Shown one piece after another: positions 1 to 8,081 of a DNA stretch of 28,060 nucleotides. Positions within the stretch are counted from its first letter, which is position 1. Every line of letters starts with the position of its first letter. Made by a program: the position numbers and the translations under genes. The DNA is from Actinomycetes bacterium (GTDB lineage Bacteria > Actinomycetota > Acidimicrobiia > Acidimicrobiales > Microtrichaceae). The notes beneath the pieces were generated by a model. That model did no database searches. It was given only the letters and a program-made list of their open reading frames with translations, and had not been told where the DNA came from. The stretch is taken from assembly GCA_023427825.1 (NCBI GenBank), contig JAEZAI010000363.1, positions 1 to 28,060 of the forward strand, written 5' to 3'.

Positions 1-372
1 GGGGGGGCCGGCGGCGGGCTCACCTGCTACCTCGACGGCGGGCAGCTCTGCTTCGAGTACAACCTCTTCATCCTGATGCGGACCAAGATCCGCGCCGACG
101 CCGCACTCTCCGCCGGCCGGCACTCGATCGAGATCCGGACCGAGTACGCCGAGGCCCGACCGGGCGGACCGCTCGACATCCACCTGTCGGTGGACGGCGA
201 ACCCGTCGCCGAGGGACGCGTACCGGTGAGCGCGCCGCTGCTCTTCACCGCCAACGACTGCCTGGACATCGGCACCTGCCTCGGCAGCCCCGTCTCACTC
301 GACTACTACGACCGCGCCCCGTTCCCGTTCGACGGGACGATCCACGGCGTCGAGGTCCACTACCTCAACTGA
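1..372 (+). CDS. Arylsulfatase, C-terminal fragment (gene enters from the left)
   Basis: The reading frame is open from the first base and ends at a TGA at 370-372, so only the last 123 residues are present. The visible sequence has the features of the small beta-sandwich that ends actinobacterial type I arylsulfatases: a glycine-rich start, then LTCYLDGGQLCFEYN, then a segment of the form LSAGRHSIEIR, and a final FDGTIHGVEV strand. In that family this domain packs against the sulfatase core and helps shape the active site. The catalytic Cys/Ser motif (CxPxR) would lie upstream of the window and cannot be seen. The assignment rests on the C-terminal pattern alone. A related sulfatase or another protein with this terminal domain remains possible. 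The next gene begins 100 bases downstream on the same strand. Confidence 0.6.
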   Translation, partial: GGAGGGLTCYLDGGQLCFEYNLFILMRTKIRADAALSAGRHSIEIRTEYAEARPGGPLDIHLSVDGEPVAEGRVPVSAPLLFTANDCLDIGTCLGSPVSLDYYDRAPFPFDGTIHGVEVHYLN

Positions 373-472
373 CGCGGCTGGGCGGGGACGGCGTGGCCCA
401 AGGCAGGACGATGGACGAAGCGGTCCCGCACAGCACCACTCGCATCGGCGCGACGAACCTAGGAGATCCCGA

Positions 473-2467
473 ATGCATGAGCGACAGATGGTGTCCACCG
501 TTGCGACCAACGTGGCCGATCGCCTCAACCCCCTCGGCGGACCGGAAGGGCCCCTGGTAGCACGCGCTGTCGCAGCGGGATACGGACCATCACTCATGCC
601 CCGAGCGAGCTGGCACCAAGGCCTCGCCGTCGGGATGTCCGTGCTCGCCGCGCAGCTCGTCGGCCGCAGCGTGAACCACGCCATCGACCGAGTCGTTCCC
701 AGCTCGAGGCTGAGCGTTCGGCTGGCCGTCCGCGCTGCCGTCGCCGGCGTCGGATTGGCGGTCGAGCGAATGCCTGAGTCCGACGACGAACCAACCAGCC
801 GGGCGTCGCTCCGCTCCGCGGGACGGCTCGTCGCCGCAGCCGCCGTCGGGGGCGGCATCCACGAGTCGGCCGCTGCGATACGGCACCGGCTGCCGCCCAG
901 GTCGGCGGCGCGCCCCGTCGTGATCGGCGCAGCTGGTGCCGGCGCCGTCCTGTACCACGCCGGACATCTACTGCAGCAGCGGGCCGCCATCGTGGAACGC
1001 TGGAGCGACAAGGACGCGGCTGCGTCGCTTCCTGCCTCCATCGGCATCGGCCTCGCGACGGTTGCGTTCGGCAACGGTGCCGCACTGGCGTTCGCTCTGT
1101 CCCGTCGAGGGTTCCACCGGTTCTTCGGGCCGGGAATCGCGCACTCGGTCGTGGCGCGTTCGGTCAATGCTGCCGTGTGGAGCGCCGGCACCGCAGCGCT
1201 GTACACGGCCGGAGTGGGCTACGTGGCTCGCACGAACGAGAAGCTCGAGCCGGCGTACGCCGAGCCGCCTGACCATCCCTACTCGTCAGGCGGGCCTGCG
1301 AGCATCTCGCCGTTCGACGAACTCGGGCTGCAGGGCCGGCGTTTCGTCACCGACGTGGTCACCCCCGACATGATCGAGTCGGTCATGGGGGAGCCGGCCC
1401 TCGCGCACCCGATCCGTGCGTTCGTCGGCGTGAACAGCGACCCGGTGTATCCGCTCGGCCGGTCCGAGATGATGATCGACGAGTTGGAACGGCTCGGCGC
1501 CTTCGATCGCAAGTACCTCCTCCTGGTGTCGCCGACCGGGACCGGTTGGGTCGATCAGACCATGATCGAGTCGGCCGAGCTGCTGACCCGCGGCGACGTC
1601 GCAACGGCGTGCATCCAGTACGGGCGAGGCCCCTCCTTCTTGGAGGTGCAGAAGGTCCACTTGGGTCGTGCACAGTTCCGAGGACTTCTGTGGGGCATCA
1701 AGATGCGTCTTGCCGGCATGCCGGTCGACCAGCGCCCAACGGTGCTCGTCTTCGGCGAGAGCCTGGGTGCCTGGTCCTCCTCGGACGTCGTCATGTACCA
1801 GGGGATCTCCGGTTTCGATCACTATGGGATCGACCGAGCGCTGTGGTTCGGTCTGCCAGGACTCGCGAAGTGGTCGAAGACGGGCATGCGGCAGGGCGCC
1901 GGCGAGCTCGTGCCCCCCGGCACCGTCGCCGCCTTCGATTCGTTCGACGAATACGACCGTCTGGGCGAGACCGAACGCGATCGGTTGCGCGCCGTCGTCG
2001 TCGACCACGACAACGACCCGATCGCCCAGATGTCGTTCCGCTGGGCGGTCAAGCGTCCGCCGTGGCTGGGTGACGGACTCCGAGGACGAGGCGTCGCAGC
2101 ATCGATGGACTGGGTGCCGCTCATCACGTTCGTGCAGATCGCAGTCGACGCCATGAACGCGATGCGCGTGATCCCCGGGCACTTCAAGTCGTTCGGCCAT
2201 GACTACCGCGGTGACACCGCAGACTTCGTCCACGCCGCGTACCGGCTCCCCGCTGTCACCGATCAGCAGAAGTCCTCAGTTCGCGACGCACTGCTCGCCA
2301 TGGAGGTCGATCGCGGAGAACGCATCAAGAACGCGGCTGACCAGGCGAAGGGCAAACTGCGCTCGACCCCTCGGCCCACGCGGTTGCGTCGCCGCACGTC
2401 GGCTCTGGATCCCGTCGAGCCAGCGATCGTGCGTACGCCGGGATCCGCGCCCGCCGACATCCAGTGA
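473..2467 (+). CDS. Alpha/beta-hydrolase membrane protein (DUF2319 / Abhydrolase_9 type)
   Basis: A 664-residue protein. The ATG at 473 is preceded by AGGAG at 461-465 with a 7-base gap, which fixes the start. Residues about 40-260 hold several hydrophobic segments rich in Ala and Val. From about residue 300 a soluble hydrolase-like domain follows, with SPTGTGWVDQ, then AFVGVNSDPVYP-like strands, and a nucleophile elbow GESLG with Ser430. This layout matches the actinobacterial membrane-anchored alpha/beta-hydrolase family (N-terminal membrane domain plus Abhydrolase_9). The substrates of that family are not established; a lipid or envelope ester is my inference. The basic, proline-rich tail is probably cytoplasmic. 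The stop codon overlaps the GTG start of the next gene, so the two are probably translated together, and the partner is also an envelope protein. Confidence 0.75.
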   Translation: MHERQMVSTVATNVADRLNPLGGPEGPLVARAVAAGYGPSLMPRASWHQGLAVGMSVLAAQLVGRSVNHAIDRVVPSSRLSVRLAVRAAVAGVGLAVERMPESDDEPTSRASLRSAGRLVAAAAVGGGIHESAAAIRHRLPPRSAARPVVIGAAGAGAVLYHAGHLLQQRAAIVERWSDKDAAASLPASIGIGLATVAFGNGAALAFALSRRGFHRFFGPGIAHSVVARSVNAAVWSAGTAALYTAGVGYVARTNEKLEPAYAEPPDHPYSSGGPASISPFDELGLQGRRFVTDVVTPDMIESVMGEPALAHPIRAFVGVNSDPVYPLGRSEMMIDELERLGAFDRKYLLLVSPTGTGWVDQTMIESAELLTRGDVATACIQYGRGPSFLEVQKVHLGRAQFRGLLWGIKMRLAGMPVDQRPTVLVFGESLGAWSSSDVVMYQGISGFDHYGIDRALWFGLPGLAKWSKTGMRQGAGELVPPGTVAAFDSFDEYDRLGETERDRLRAVVVDHDNDPIAQMSFRWAVKRPPWLGDGLRGRGVAASMDWVPLITFVQIAVDAMNAMRVIPGHFKSFGHDYRGDTADFVHAAYRLPAVTDQQKSSVRDALLAMEVDRGERIKNAADQAKGKLRSTPRPTRLRRRTSALDPVEPAIVRTPGSAPADIQ

Positions 2468-4854
2468 GGTCCCCCCACCCGGTGCGCGATCCACGAGGAA
2501 CGCCGTTCTTCTCCGCGCGACGAGATGCGCCGCGGCGGCGGTCGTCCTCCGATGCGGTGACACTCGGCGCAACGGTGTTGTCGTTCCTCCTGCTCGGCCT
2601 GATCGCGGTGCCGTTGTCGGGGTTCGAACGCACGCTGATCCATCTCCTCGACGAACTGCCGGGTTGGCTCCGGTTCCTGTGGGAGCTCGGCGTCGCCACG
2701 CTGCTGGTGTGGACACTCGCACTGCTCCTGGTCGCCGTACTGCGTCGCAGGACCGATGTGCTGCTCGACGTCGTGCTCGCCTCGCTCGTCGCCCTTGCGC
2801 TGGGCGCAGTCGCCGTGCATCGGATCAACGGCTCGTGGCCGGACGTCCCGGAACTTCTGACGGGAGGCCCGTCCGGGACGATCCCGCTCGCAGCTCTCTC
2901 GATGGGCGCCACGGCCACGTATGCGTCAGCGGCGCATCTGGCCCGCCCGTACCGCCGATTCGGTCTCGTCGCCATCGCCATCGGTGCGACGTCGGCGGCG
3001 ATCCTCGGCGCCACGACACCCGTGGGCGCATTGCTCAGCCTGCTCCTCGGCGGTGCGTCGGCATCGTTGGTGCATCTGGTCCTCGGAACTGCGGACGGGC
3101 GTCCGAGCGCAGTCGAAGTGGCCGACTCGCTGTCGGCGATGGGAATCCGGGCGGTCGGCCTGACGGAAACGCCGGACGCTGCCGGCGGTGTGGTCGCCTT
3201 GAACGGCACGACGGCTGCCGGCGAGCCGCTGCGCGTCAAGGTGTACGGCCGTGACGCCCGTGACTCCCGGCTCGTCGAGCGGGTTTGGCGCACCCTCTGG
3301 TACCGGGGATCGGGACCCGAGGCGGGGAGCAGAGTCCAGCTCGTCGAGCACGAGGCGTTCTTGACCCTCTTGGCCGGCTCGAACGACATCGCAGTGCCCC
3401 ACGTGATCGTGGCCGGCCTCGATGACCGCAACGACGCCGTGCTCGCCGTGTCGGACGCGACCGTGCCACTGAGCGAGGCGAGTCGCGATGCTGCGACAGA
3501 GGCACTGCCGAGCATCTGGGCGACGATCGCCGACCTGCACCGAGCGGGGATCGCCCATCGCAATGTGACGTCGTCGACATTGGGCCTGCTCGTCGGCCGA
3601 TCGGGTTACCGCGACCTCGGAGCCGCCCGACTCATCCAGGATCACGCGGACATCCTGAAGGACCACGCCCAGGTACTGGTCGCCACAGCGGTCTCGACCG
3701 GCATCGAACGCGCGACCATCGCCGCAGGCGAACACCTCGGAGTCGCTGGCGTGGAGCAGATGCTGCCCTTCCTGCAGATGGCCGCCCTGAGCAAGCCCCT
3801 CCGCGAGGAGGTCAAGGCCGCGGAGTTCGACATGGATGCACTCCGGTCCGCAATGGCGGCCGTCGCCGACCTCGACGCACCCGAACTCGCGAAGCTCCAG
3901 CGGGTCTCGACGCAGACCCTTCTGACGACCGGGCTCTTGGCGCTCGTGGCGTTCGCGCTCCTCACCGCTCTCACCGGCGTCGATCTGGCCGCGCTCTGGG
4001 ACACCTTGAGCGGCGCAACGCTCGGCTGGGTCGTCGCCGCGCTCGTCGTGGCGCAGACGCCGTTCTTCTCACAGGCCATCGCCACACGAGGCGCAACGCC
4101 CCTCCCGGTGCCGCTCGGTCCACTGACGCTCCTGCAGTCGGGAATCGCGTTCGTCGCGCTCGCAGTGCCATCCACGGCCGGCCGCATCGCGCTCGACATC
4201 CGGTTCTTCCAACGCCAAGGGATTCCCGCGGCGTCAGCCGTCTCGATCTCGGCGATCGACGGCTTCGCCGGATTCCTCGTGCAGATCGCACTCCTGATCC
4301 TCATCCTCGGCTTCGGACTCGGAGGCGTCGACCTCTCGTTCCGTTCCTCGTCAGAGGGAGGCTCCGGCAACCTGGCGCTCGTCCTCGGCATCGCCGCCGG
4401 CGTCATCATCGCCGCCGCCGTGCTCGCCACGGCGCTGGCGAAGGTTCGCGCGCGGATCGTGGAGCGCGTCGGACCGGTGCTCGGACAGGTGCGTGACACC
4501 GTGCGCTCACTTCGGTCGCCGACGAAGCTGCTCGGGGTGTTCGGCGGCAACCTCGCCAACCAGTTCCTGTACGCAGCAGCACTGGGCGTGTGTCTGGAGG
4601 CCTTCGGAGCCCATCTCGATCTGGCGACGCTGGTCGTCGTCTACGTCGCTGCAGCCTTGTTCGGCGGCATCATGCCTGTCCCTGGAGGCATCGGAGTCGT
4701 CGTCGCTGCGCTGACTGCAGGACTCGTTGCCGCTGGTATCGACAACACGACGGCCACTGCGGCCGCGATCCTGTTCCGACTGCTCACCTTCTACCTGCCA
4801 CCGCTGTGGGGCTGGGCGTCGCTTCGATGGTTGCGGCACCACGAGTACCTCTGA
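2464..4854 (+). CDS. Kinase-like domain fused to lysylphosphatidylglycerol-synthase transmembrane region (UPF0104 type)
   Basis: A 796-residue protein starting at a GTG that overlaps the preceding stop by 4 bases (GTGA). Residues about 25-210 carry five or six hydrophobic segments. Residues about 230-460 resemble a protein/aminoglycoside-kinase fold: HRNVTSSTLGLL stands where HxDxxxxN is expected, followed by YRDLGAARL in the DFG position. The catalytic Asp is therefore replaced by Asn, suggesting a pseudokinase or altered activity. Residues about 485-790 form a multi-helix membrane domain with ALAVPSTAGRIALD, AVSISAIDGFAG and MPVPGGIGVVV, typical of the LPG_synthase_TM family (flippase-like part of MprF and its relatives). 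No C-terminal aminoacyl-transfer domain is present. By family knowledge this domain moves lipids or glycolipids across the membrane; the exact substrate cannot be read here. Coupling to the hydrolase upstream suggests a shared envelope role. Confidence 0.8.
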   Translation: MRSPHPVRDPRGTPFFSARRDAPRRRSSSDAVTLGATVLSFLLLGLIAVPLSGFERTLIHLLDELPGWLRFLWELGVATLLVWTLALLLVAVLRRRTDVLLDVVLASLVALALGAVAVHRINGSWPDVPELLTGGPSGTIPLAALSMGATATYASAAHLARPYRRFGLVAIAIGATSAAILGATTPVGALLSLLLGGASASLVHLVLGTADGRPSAVEVADSLSAMGIRAVGLTETPDAAGGVVALNGTTAAGEPLRVKVYGRDARDSRLVERVWRTLWYRGSGPEAGSRVQLVEHEAFLTLLAGSNDIAVPHVIVAGLDDRNDAVLAVSDATVPLSEASRDAATEALPSIWATIADLHRAGIAHRNVTSSTLGLLVGRSGYRDLGAARLIQDHADILKDHAQVLVATAVSTGIERATIAAGEHLGVAGVEQMLPFLQMAALSKPLREEVKAAEFDMDALRSAMAAVADLDAPELAKLQRVSTQTLLTTGLLALVAFALLTALTGVDLAALWDTLSGATLGWVVAALVVAQTPFFSQAIATRGATPLPVPLGPLTLLQSGIAFVALAVPSTAGRIALDIRFFQRQGIPAASAVSISAIDGFAGFLVQIALLILILGFGLGGVDLSFRSSSEGGSGNLALVLGIAAGVIIAAAVLATALAKVRARIVERVGPVLGQVRDTVRSLRSPTKLLGVFGGNLANQFLYAAALGVCLEAFGAHLDLATLVVVYVAAALFGGIMPVPGGIGVVVAALTAGLVAAGIDNTTATAAAILFRLLTFYLPPLWGWASLRWLRHHEYL

Positions 4855-5479
4855 GCCACAAGGAGATCGCGTTCGTTTGCGGCGTGCGCATTCCACTCCA
4901 CCCGTGGGTGAGGATCCGCGGAACACTCACCTCGCTGAGGCTGTTCTCGTCGCCTCTCGGGCGCACGGACGCGGCCTTTCCTGCACGAGGGCGTAGCAAC
5001 TGAGCGCGTCACACCGGTGCTCCGCCGAGGACCCGGCCGTTCGACGCCGACTGGTCGCTCTGGAGGCCGCTCGGCGTCGGCGATGTCCGCTCGGTCTCGA
5101 TGAACTGAGCACCGGCTCGAGTCGCTGTCGAGCGACCCCGACGGCGGGCGGTGGGTCGCCGACTCCCCGGTCGCCCCACGTTCAGATGACCGGACTCTGA
5201 CCCACGTGGTGGCGATCGTCGGGATCCTTCATCGCCACCGACGACCGGCCGTTGCATCGCGCCTGCGAGTTGGGCTTCCCTCCCACTCACGGTTCACGAT
5301 GGAGCGATCCGCAGGGCAGGGGCCTCGGTCAACCCAGGTGGGTCGACGCCTCCGGGGAGTGGGTCGATGACGGGACCGGCGCGGGTCACGTCGCAGCTCG
5401 TACGAACCAAGCAGTGCCGGGCGGACTGGACATCCGCCGGAGCGACGCACCAACGACGCCCGGCACTGCACTGCCGCCT
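4855..5479. other. Gene-free stretch between convergent genes
   Basis: About 625 bases lie between the LPG-synthase-like gene and the end of the DUF1269 gene. Short open frames occur on both strands, but their translations are Arg/Ser/Pro-rich without domain-like patterns, and none has a convincing ribosome site, so I call no gene. The only clear structure is the inverted repeat at 5411-5469, listed separately. Confidence 0.5.
5411..5469 (-). terminator. Long inverted repeat after the DUF1269 gene, probable terminator
   Basis: GCAGTGCCGGGCG at 5411-5423 is the exact reverse complement of 5457-5469, giving a 13-bp stem. Inside the loop a second small stem, GGCGGA/TCCGCC, is visible. It lies 10 bases past the stop of the minus-strand DUF1269 gene. 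There is no strong T-run, so termination is inferred from position and stem strength. Confidence 0.55.
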
Positions 5480-5989
5480 TCAGCTGACTTCGCCTGCCGC
5501 CTCTCTGACCGCTGCGTCGACGTCGGCCGGGCTGACGTCGAGCTCTTTGGCGACCCGCTTCTCGGCCTTCAGCTGGGCGTTGTCGAGCGCCGCCTGGAGC
5601 TTGTCTGCGCCGACGACGATCAAGGCGGCCTCGCCGGCGTCGATGATGTCGCCGAGGTCCTTCACGTCGGCGCGGGACATGCCGCGCCACAGGTGCCCGG
5701 TGACGCCGCCGACCGCGGCGCCGACGATGGTGGATCCGATCAGCGCCGGGGGGAACAGCAGTCCGACGACGGCGCCGACGGCCGCGCCGCCCCAGGCCCC
5801 ATGGCGGGTTGCCATCTCGTCCTTGTTGACGTGGACCTTGCCACTCGCGTCCTTCGTCATGACCGCAGCGTCGTACGTTCCGATCGCGCCGGCCTCGTGG
5901 AGGTCCTTCACGACGTCGTAGTCGGCGCGCGCCGAGTTCTCGTCCGGATAGGTGCCGATGAAGATGAAGAGGCTATTGGAGTCAGCCAT
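5480..5989 (-). CDS. DUF1269 family glycine-zipper membrane-associated protein
   Basis: A 169-residue protein. I chose the ATG at 5987-5989 because AAGGA lies 7 bases before it; a longer open frame exists upstream, but its extra residues are Arg/Pro-rich and look non-coding. The N-terminus reads MADSNSLFIFIGTYPDENSA and is followed by a segment resembling YDVVKDLHEAGAIGTYDAAV, the ferredoxin-like fold typical of DUF1269/COG4803. Residues about 60-100 form a Gly/Ala/Val glycine-zipper hairpin with AVGAVVGLLFPPALIG. The C-terminal third is amphipathic and Lys/Glu-rich. Members of this family are small membrane or envelope stress proteins without an established biochemical role. The gene stands alone, divergent from the BrkB-like gene. 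Confidence 0.8.
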   Translation of the reverse strand: MADSNSLFIFIGTYPDENSARADYDVVKDLHEAGAIGTYDAAVMTKDASGKVHVNKDEMATRHGAWGGAAVGAVVGLLFPPALIGSTIVGAAVGGVTGHLWRGMSRADVKDLGDIIDAGEAALIVVGADKLQAALDNAQLKAEKRVAKELDVSPADVDAAVREAAGEVS

Positions 5990-6437
5990 ACGTCTGTCCT
6001 TCTGTTGATGATGGGTTGGGTTGTGGAAACCGCAGCGCCGATCGCGGCCGTCGCTGGGCGAACGGAGACAGATGCTCCAGCCATGCGGTCGAGACCGGCG
6101 CGGTGAGGGTCGGGGCGCTGCTGCGCGGGGACGAGGTGGCTCGTCCCGGCGACGACGACGTCGCAACCGTGCAACGTGAGCGCCCAGATGAGACGGTAGG
6201 AGCAGCACGCTCCCGGGTCGTCCCCCAGATCAGGTGAACGGCCGTAGTGCACGGACCTCGCGGTGCGTCGATGGATGTGGCCGTCGGCAGGAGATCTCCA
6301 CCGGTGGCAAGGTGGTCGTCCGACGAACTGACCGAGGGAGGCGGGCACGTGCCGCACGATCTTGATGGCGCCGCTGGAACGACACCGAGGTGCGTGTCGG
6401 CGAGCGTTCCTGCACGACAGCATGACGGCGTCACGTC
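5990..6437. other. Gene-free intergenic region between divergent genes
   Basis: About 450 bases separate the DUF1269 gene (minus) from the BrkB-like gene (plus). No reading frame here has protein-like content. It must hold both promoters, but I cannot single out convincing -35/-10 pairs. A 10-bp palindrome CCACCGGTGG at 6298-6307 is the only motif I noticed. Confidence 0.4.
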
Positions 6438-7403
6438 GTGACAAGTCCGACGCCCAGATCTCAGCCCGGCCTCGTCGCTCGGACCACCCGATCGTTCACC
6501 TCCTTGCGGGACCGGCTGCAGCACACGTTGGTGTGGCAGGTGTGGGATCGGATGCTCGAGATCGAGTTCGTCGACCGCAGCGTTGCTCTGGCCGGCAAGG
6601 CCTTCGTTTCGTTCTTTCCGCTGGTCATCGTCGTCGCAGCGTTTCTGCCGACGGGCATGCGCAGTGCCATCTTCACGACGTTGACCAGACGACTGGGGAT
6701 CCAGGGCAACGCACTGTCGCTGGCACGGGAGGCGTTCACGTCCGCCGACGATGTTCGCCGGGCCACGGGCGTCCTCGGTCTCGTCCTCACCATCCTCTTC
6801 GCGAGCTCGTTCACCACGGCGCTGCAGCGGGTCTACCTCCGCGCCTGGCGGCGGCCCCGCGACCTGAAGGTCGGCTCCTACAGCCGCGGCGTCTCCTGGC
6901 TGCTCGCCATGCTCGTGTACTTGACGGCGACCGGCGTGTTCGCCCGAGCGATCGGCTCCGGTGCGGGCCTCGTTGTCGTCGTGCCGCTGGTGGCTGCCAG
7001 CGCCGTCGCGTGGTGGTGGTTCACCTCCTGGTTCCTGCTCCTCGGCCATCTCCGGTGGCGGGTGCTGCTCCCGGGCGCGCTGATCACCGCTGTGGCGATG
7101 TTGGGCTACGCGGTGTCGGCGTCTTTGTGGATGCCGCGGACGGTGACCGAGAACCTCGACCAGTTCGGCTTCTTCGGCATCGCTCTCGCTCTGGTCACGT
7201 GGTTCTCCGGCGCATCGATCTGCGTGCTGATCGGCGCGTGCGCCGGACCGGTGCTGGCCTCGGACCCGGGACTGCTCGGACGTCTCACGCGGGGTCGCAC
7301 CGATGAGGTGCTGGTGCCCGACGCGCCGCCGTCGTTGGTGCCGCCCGAGCGGGCCATGCGTCTGCGTGACGTGTTCGCCGCTCGCCCGGAGGCGGCCGAC
7401 TGA
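6438..7403 (+). CDS. YihY/BrkB-family inner-membrane protein
   Basis: A 321-residue membrane protein. The start is taken as GTG at 6438; there is no strong ribosome site, and a start slightly downstream is possible. After a short basic N-terminus come about six hydrophobic segments: AGKAFVSFFPLVIVVAAFL (residues about 52-70), VLGLVLTILFASSFTTAL (about 112-130), a Gly-rich pair around 155-200, WWWFTSWFLLLGHLRWR (about 195-211), ALITAVAMLGYAVSASLW and FFGIALALVTWFSGAS. The FVSFFPLVI segment and the long loops match the YihY/BrkB family (once annotated as ribonuclease BN). Family members are integral membrane proteins of unclear function, sometimes linked to serum resistance or transport. No operon partner is visible. 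Confidence 0.75.
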   Translation: MTSPTPRSQPGLVARTTRSFTSLRDRLQHTLVWQVWDRMLEIEFVDRSVALAGKAFVSFFPLVIVVAAFLPTGMRSAIFTTLTRRLGIQGNALSLAREAFTSADDVRRATGVLGLVLTILFASSFTTALQRVYLRAWRRPRDLKVGSYSRGVSWLLAMLVYLTATGVFARAIGSGAGLVVVVPLVAASAVAWWWFTSWFLLLGHLRWRVLLPGALITAVAMLGYAVSASLWMPRTVTENLDQFGFFGIALALVTWFSGASICVLIGACAGPVLASDPGLLGRLTRGRTDEVLVPDAPPSLVPPERAMRLRDVFAARPEAAD

Positions 7404-7890
7404 CGCATCGCGGTCAGGCCATCGACGCCCGGATGCCAACGCGTCGGCAGAATGTTGCCCACCGTCGGATCTGATCAGCGTGGCGACATGCCTGCGACGG
7501 CGGCCTCCACAACGAACTCTGACCGGCGCAGGATCACATCGACAGGGTTGCGCGTCCTGGTGGGGTGGATCCGGATTGAGGGTGATGATCTCCCAGCCGA
7601 TGGCGGTGGAGTTGCACTAACGACGCCCTGCCGCCGAGCATCGGACATGGGCCATTGCGCGTCCGGTCGGCTGAGCCAGCACCTGCTCACGGTCCGTGAC
7701 CGACGGTCCGAGCAGGATCGCACTGTTCGATGTTCGTGCCTGCATCCCGTTGTCTGCCAGATCTTCTGCCAGATCTGCCCGAAACTGGTGGTACGGGACG
7801 GGACGAGTCGTCACGCCTGGACCACGAAGCCCTCGTGATCAAAGGGGGGAACGGCACCTGGCGGCACAGGCCGGAACGAGAGTCGTCGAA
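7404..7890. other. Non-coding stretch ending in an element right-end signature
   Basis: About 490 bases without a credible gene lie between the BrkB-like gene and the first tRNA fragment. The stretch contains an inverted repeat CCTGCTC/GAGCAGG around 7682-7715 that encloses two ACGGTCC copies, and the tandem 12-base repeat described next. Its layout resembles the non-coding right ends before the other two tRNA fragments, so it is probably the terminal region of an element lying to the left. Confidence 0.45.
7753..7797 (+). repeat. Right-end signature E1: tandem 12-bp repeat plus GGTACGGG
   Basis: TCTGCCAGATCT occurs twice back to back (7753-7764 and 7765-7776), a perfect tandem repeat. After 11 bases comes GTGGTACGGG (7788-7797). 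The same order is seen before the second and third tRNA fragments and at 17219. The tRNA fragment begins 93 bases further on. I read these as candidate integrase arm-type or accessory sites; that role is inferred. Confidence 0.5.
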
Positions 7891-7935
7891 CTCATAACCC
7901 GAAGGTCGCAGGTTCAAATCCTGCCCCCGCCACCA
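7891..7935 (+). repeat. Attachment-site copy 1: 3' half of initiator tRNA-fMet
   Basis: The segment starts with the anticodon loop CTCATAA (anticodon CAT), continues with stem bases CCCGA, variable region AGGTC, T arm GCAGG-TTCAAAT-CCTGC, acceptor strand CCCCGCC, A73 and CCA. The CCC next to the anticodon loop and the T-arm sequence are typical of bacterial initiator tRNA. The bases before it (GTCGAA) cannot form the expected TCGGG half of the anticodon stem, and no D arm or acceptor 5' strand precedes it, so this is a fragment and not a tRNA gene. The 45 bases are identical to copy 3. An integrase gene begins 140 bases downstream. Confidence 0.85.
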
Positions 7936-7952
7936 GCGAAACGGCAGGTCAG

Positions 7953-7980
7953 GGCCCCACTTTTCGGAGTGGGGCCTTCT
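7953..7980 (+). terminator. Hairpin terminator after tRNA fragment copy 1
   Basis: GGCCCCACT at 7953-7961 pairs exactly with AGTGGGGCC at 7968-7976, followed by TTCT. Its position 17 bases after CCA is that expected for a tRNA terminator. The stem sequence differs from those after copies 2 and 3. Confidence 0.7.
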
Positions 7981-7995
7981 GCTGTTCGGGGGCGT

Positions 7996-8081
7996 GTCTA
8001 CCGGGTCGTCTACCGGCTCGGGATCAGCCAAGCCGGTGACCTGCGGTTTCGTGGTGAGGTGGGCCGGTAGACGTCTACCGG
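7996..8081. repeat. Left-end repeats of element A: 12-bp pair and 18-bp palindrome
   Basis: TCTACCGGGTCG (7996-8007) and TCTACCGGCTCG (8008-8019) form a tandem pair with a period of 12 and one mismatch. At 8064-8081 an 18-base perfect palindrome built of CCGGTAGAC and GTCTACCGG contains the same TCTACC core in both directions and overlaps the integrase stop codon. These are candidate integrase arm sites at the left end. Confidence 0.5.

Noticed and set aside
5009..5290. A minus-strand protein of 93 residues in the 4855-5479 gap
   Set aside because: Arg/Ser/Gly-rich translation without domain pattern or ribosome site, typical of chance frames in GC-rich DNA.
7857..7935. A complete tRNA-Met gene ending at copy 1
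   Set aside because: There is no GGCGGGG- or CGCGGGG-like acceptor strand, no D arm, and the 5' anticodon stem does not pair. Only the 3' half is tRNA-like.
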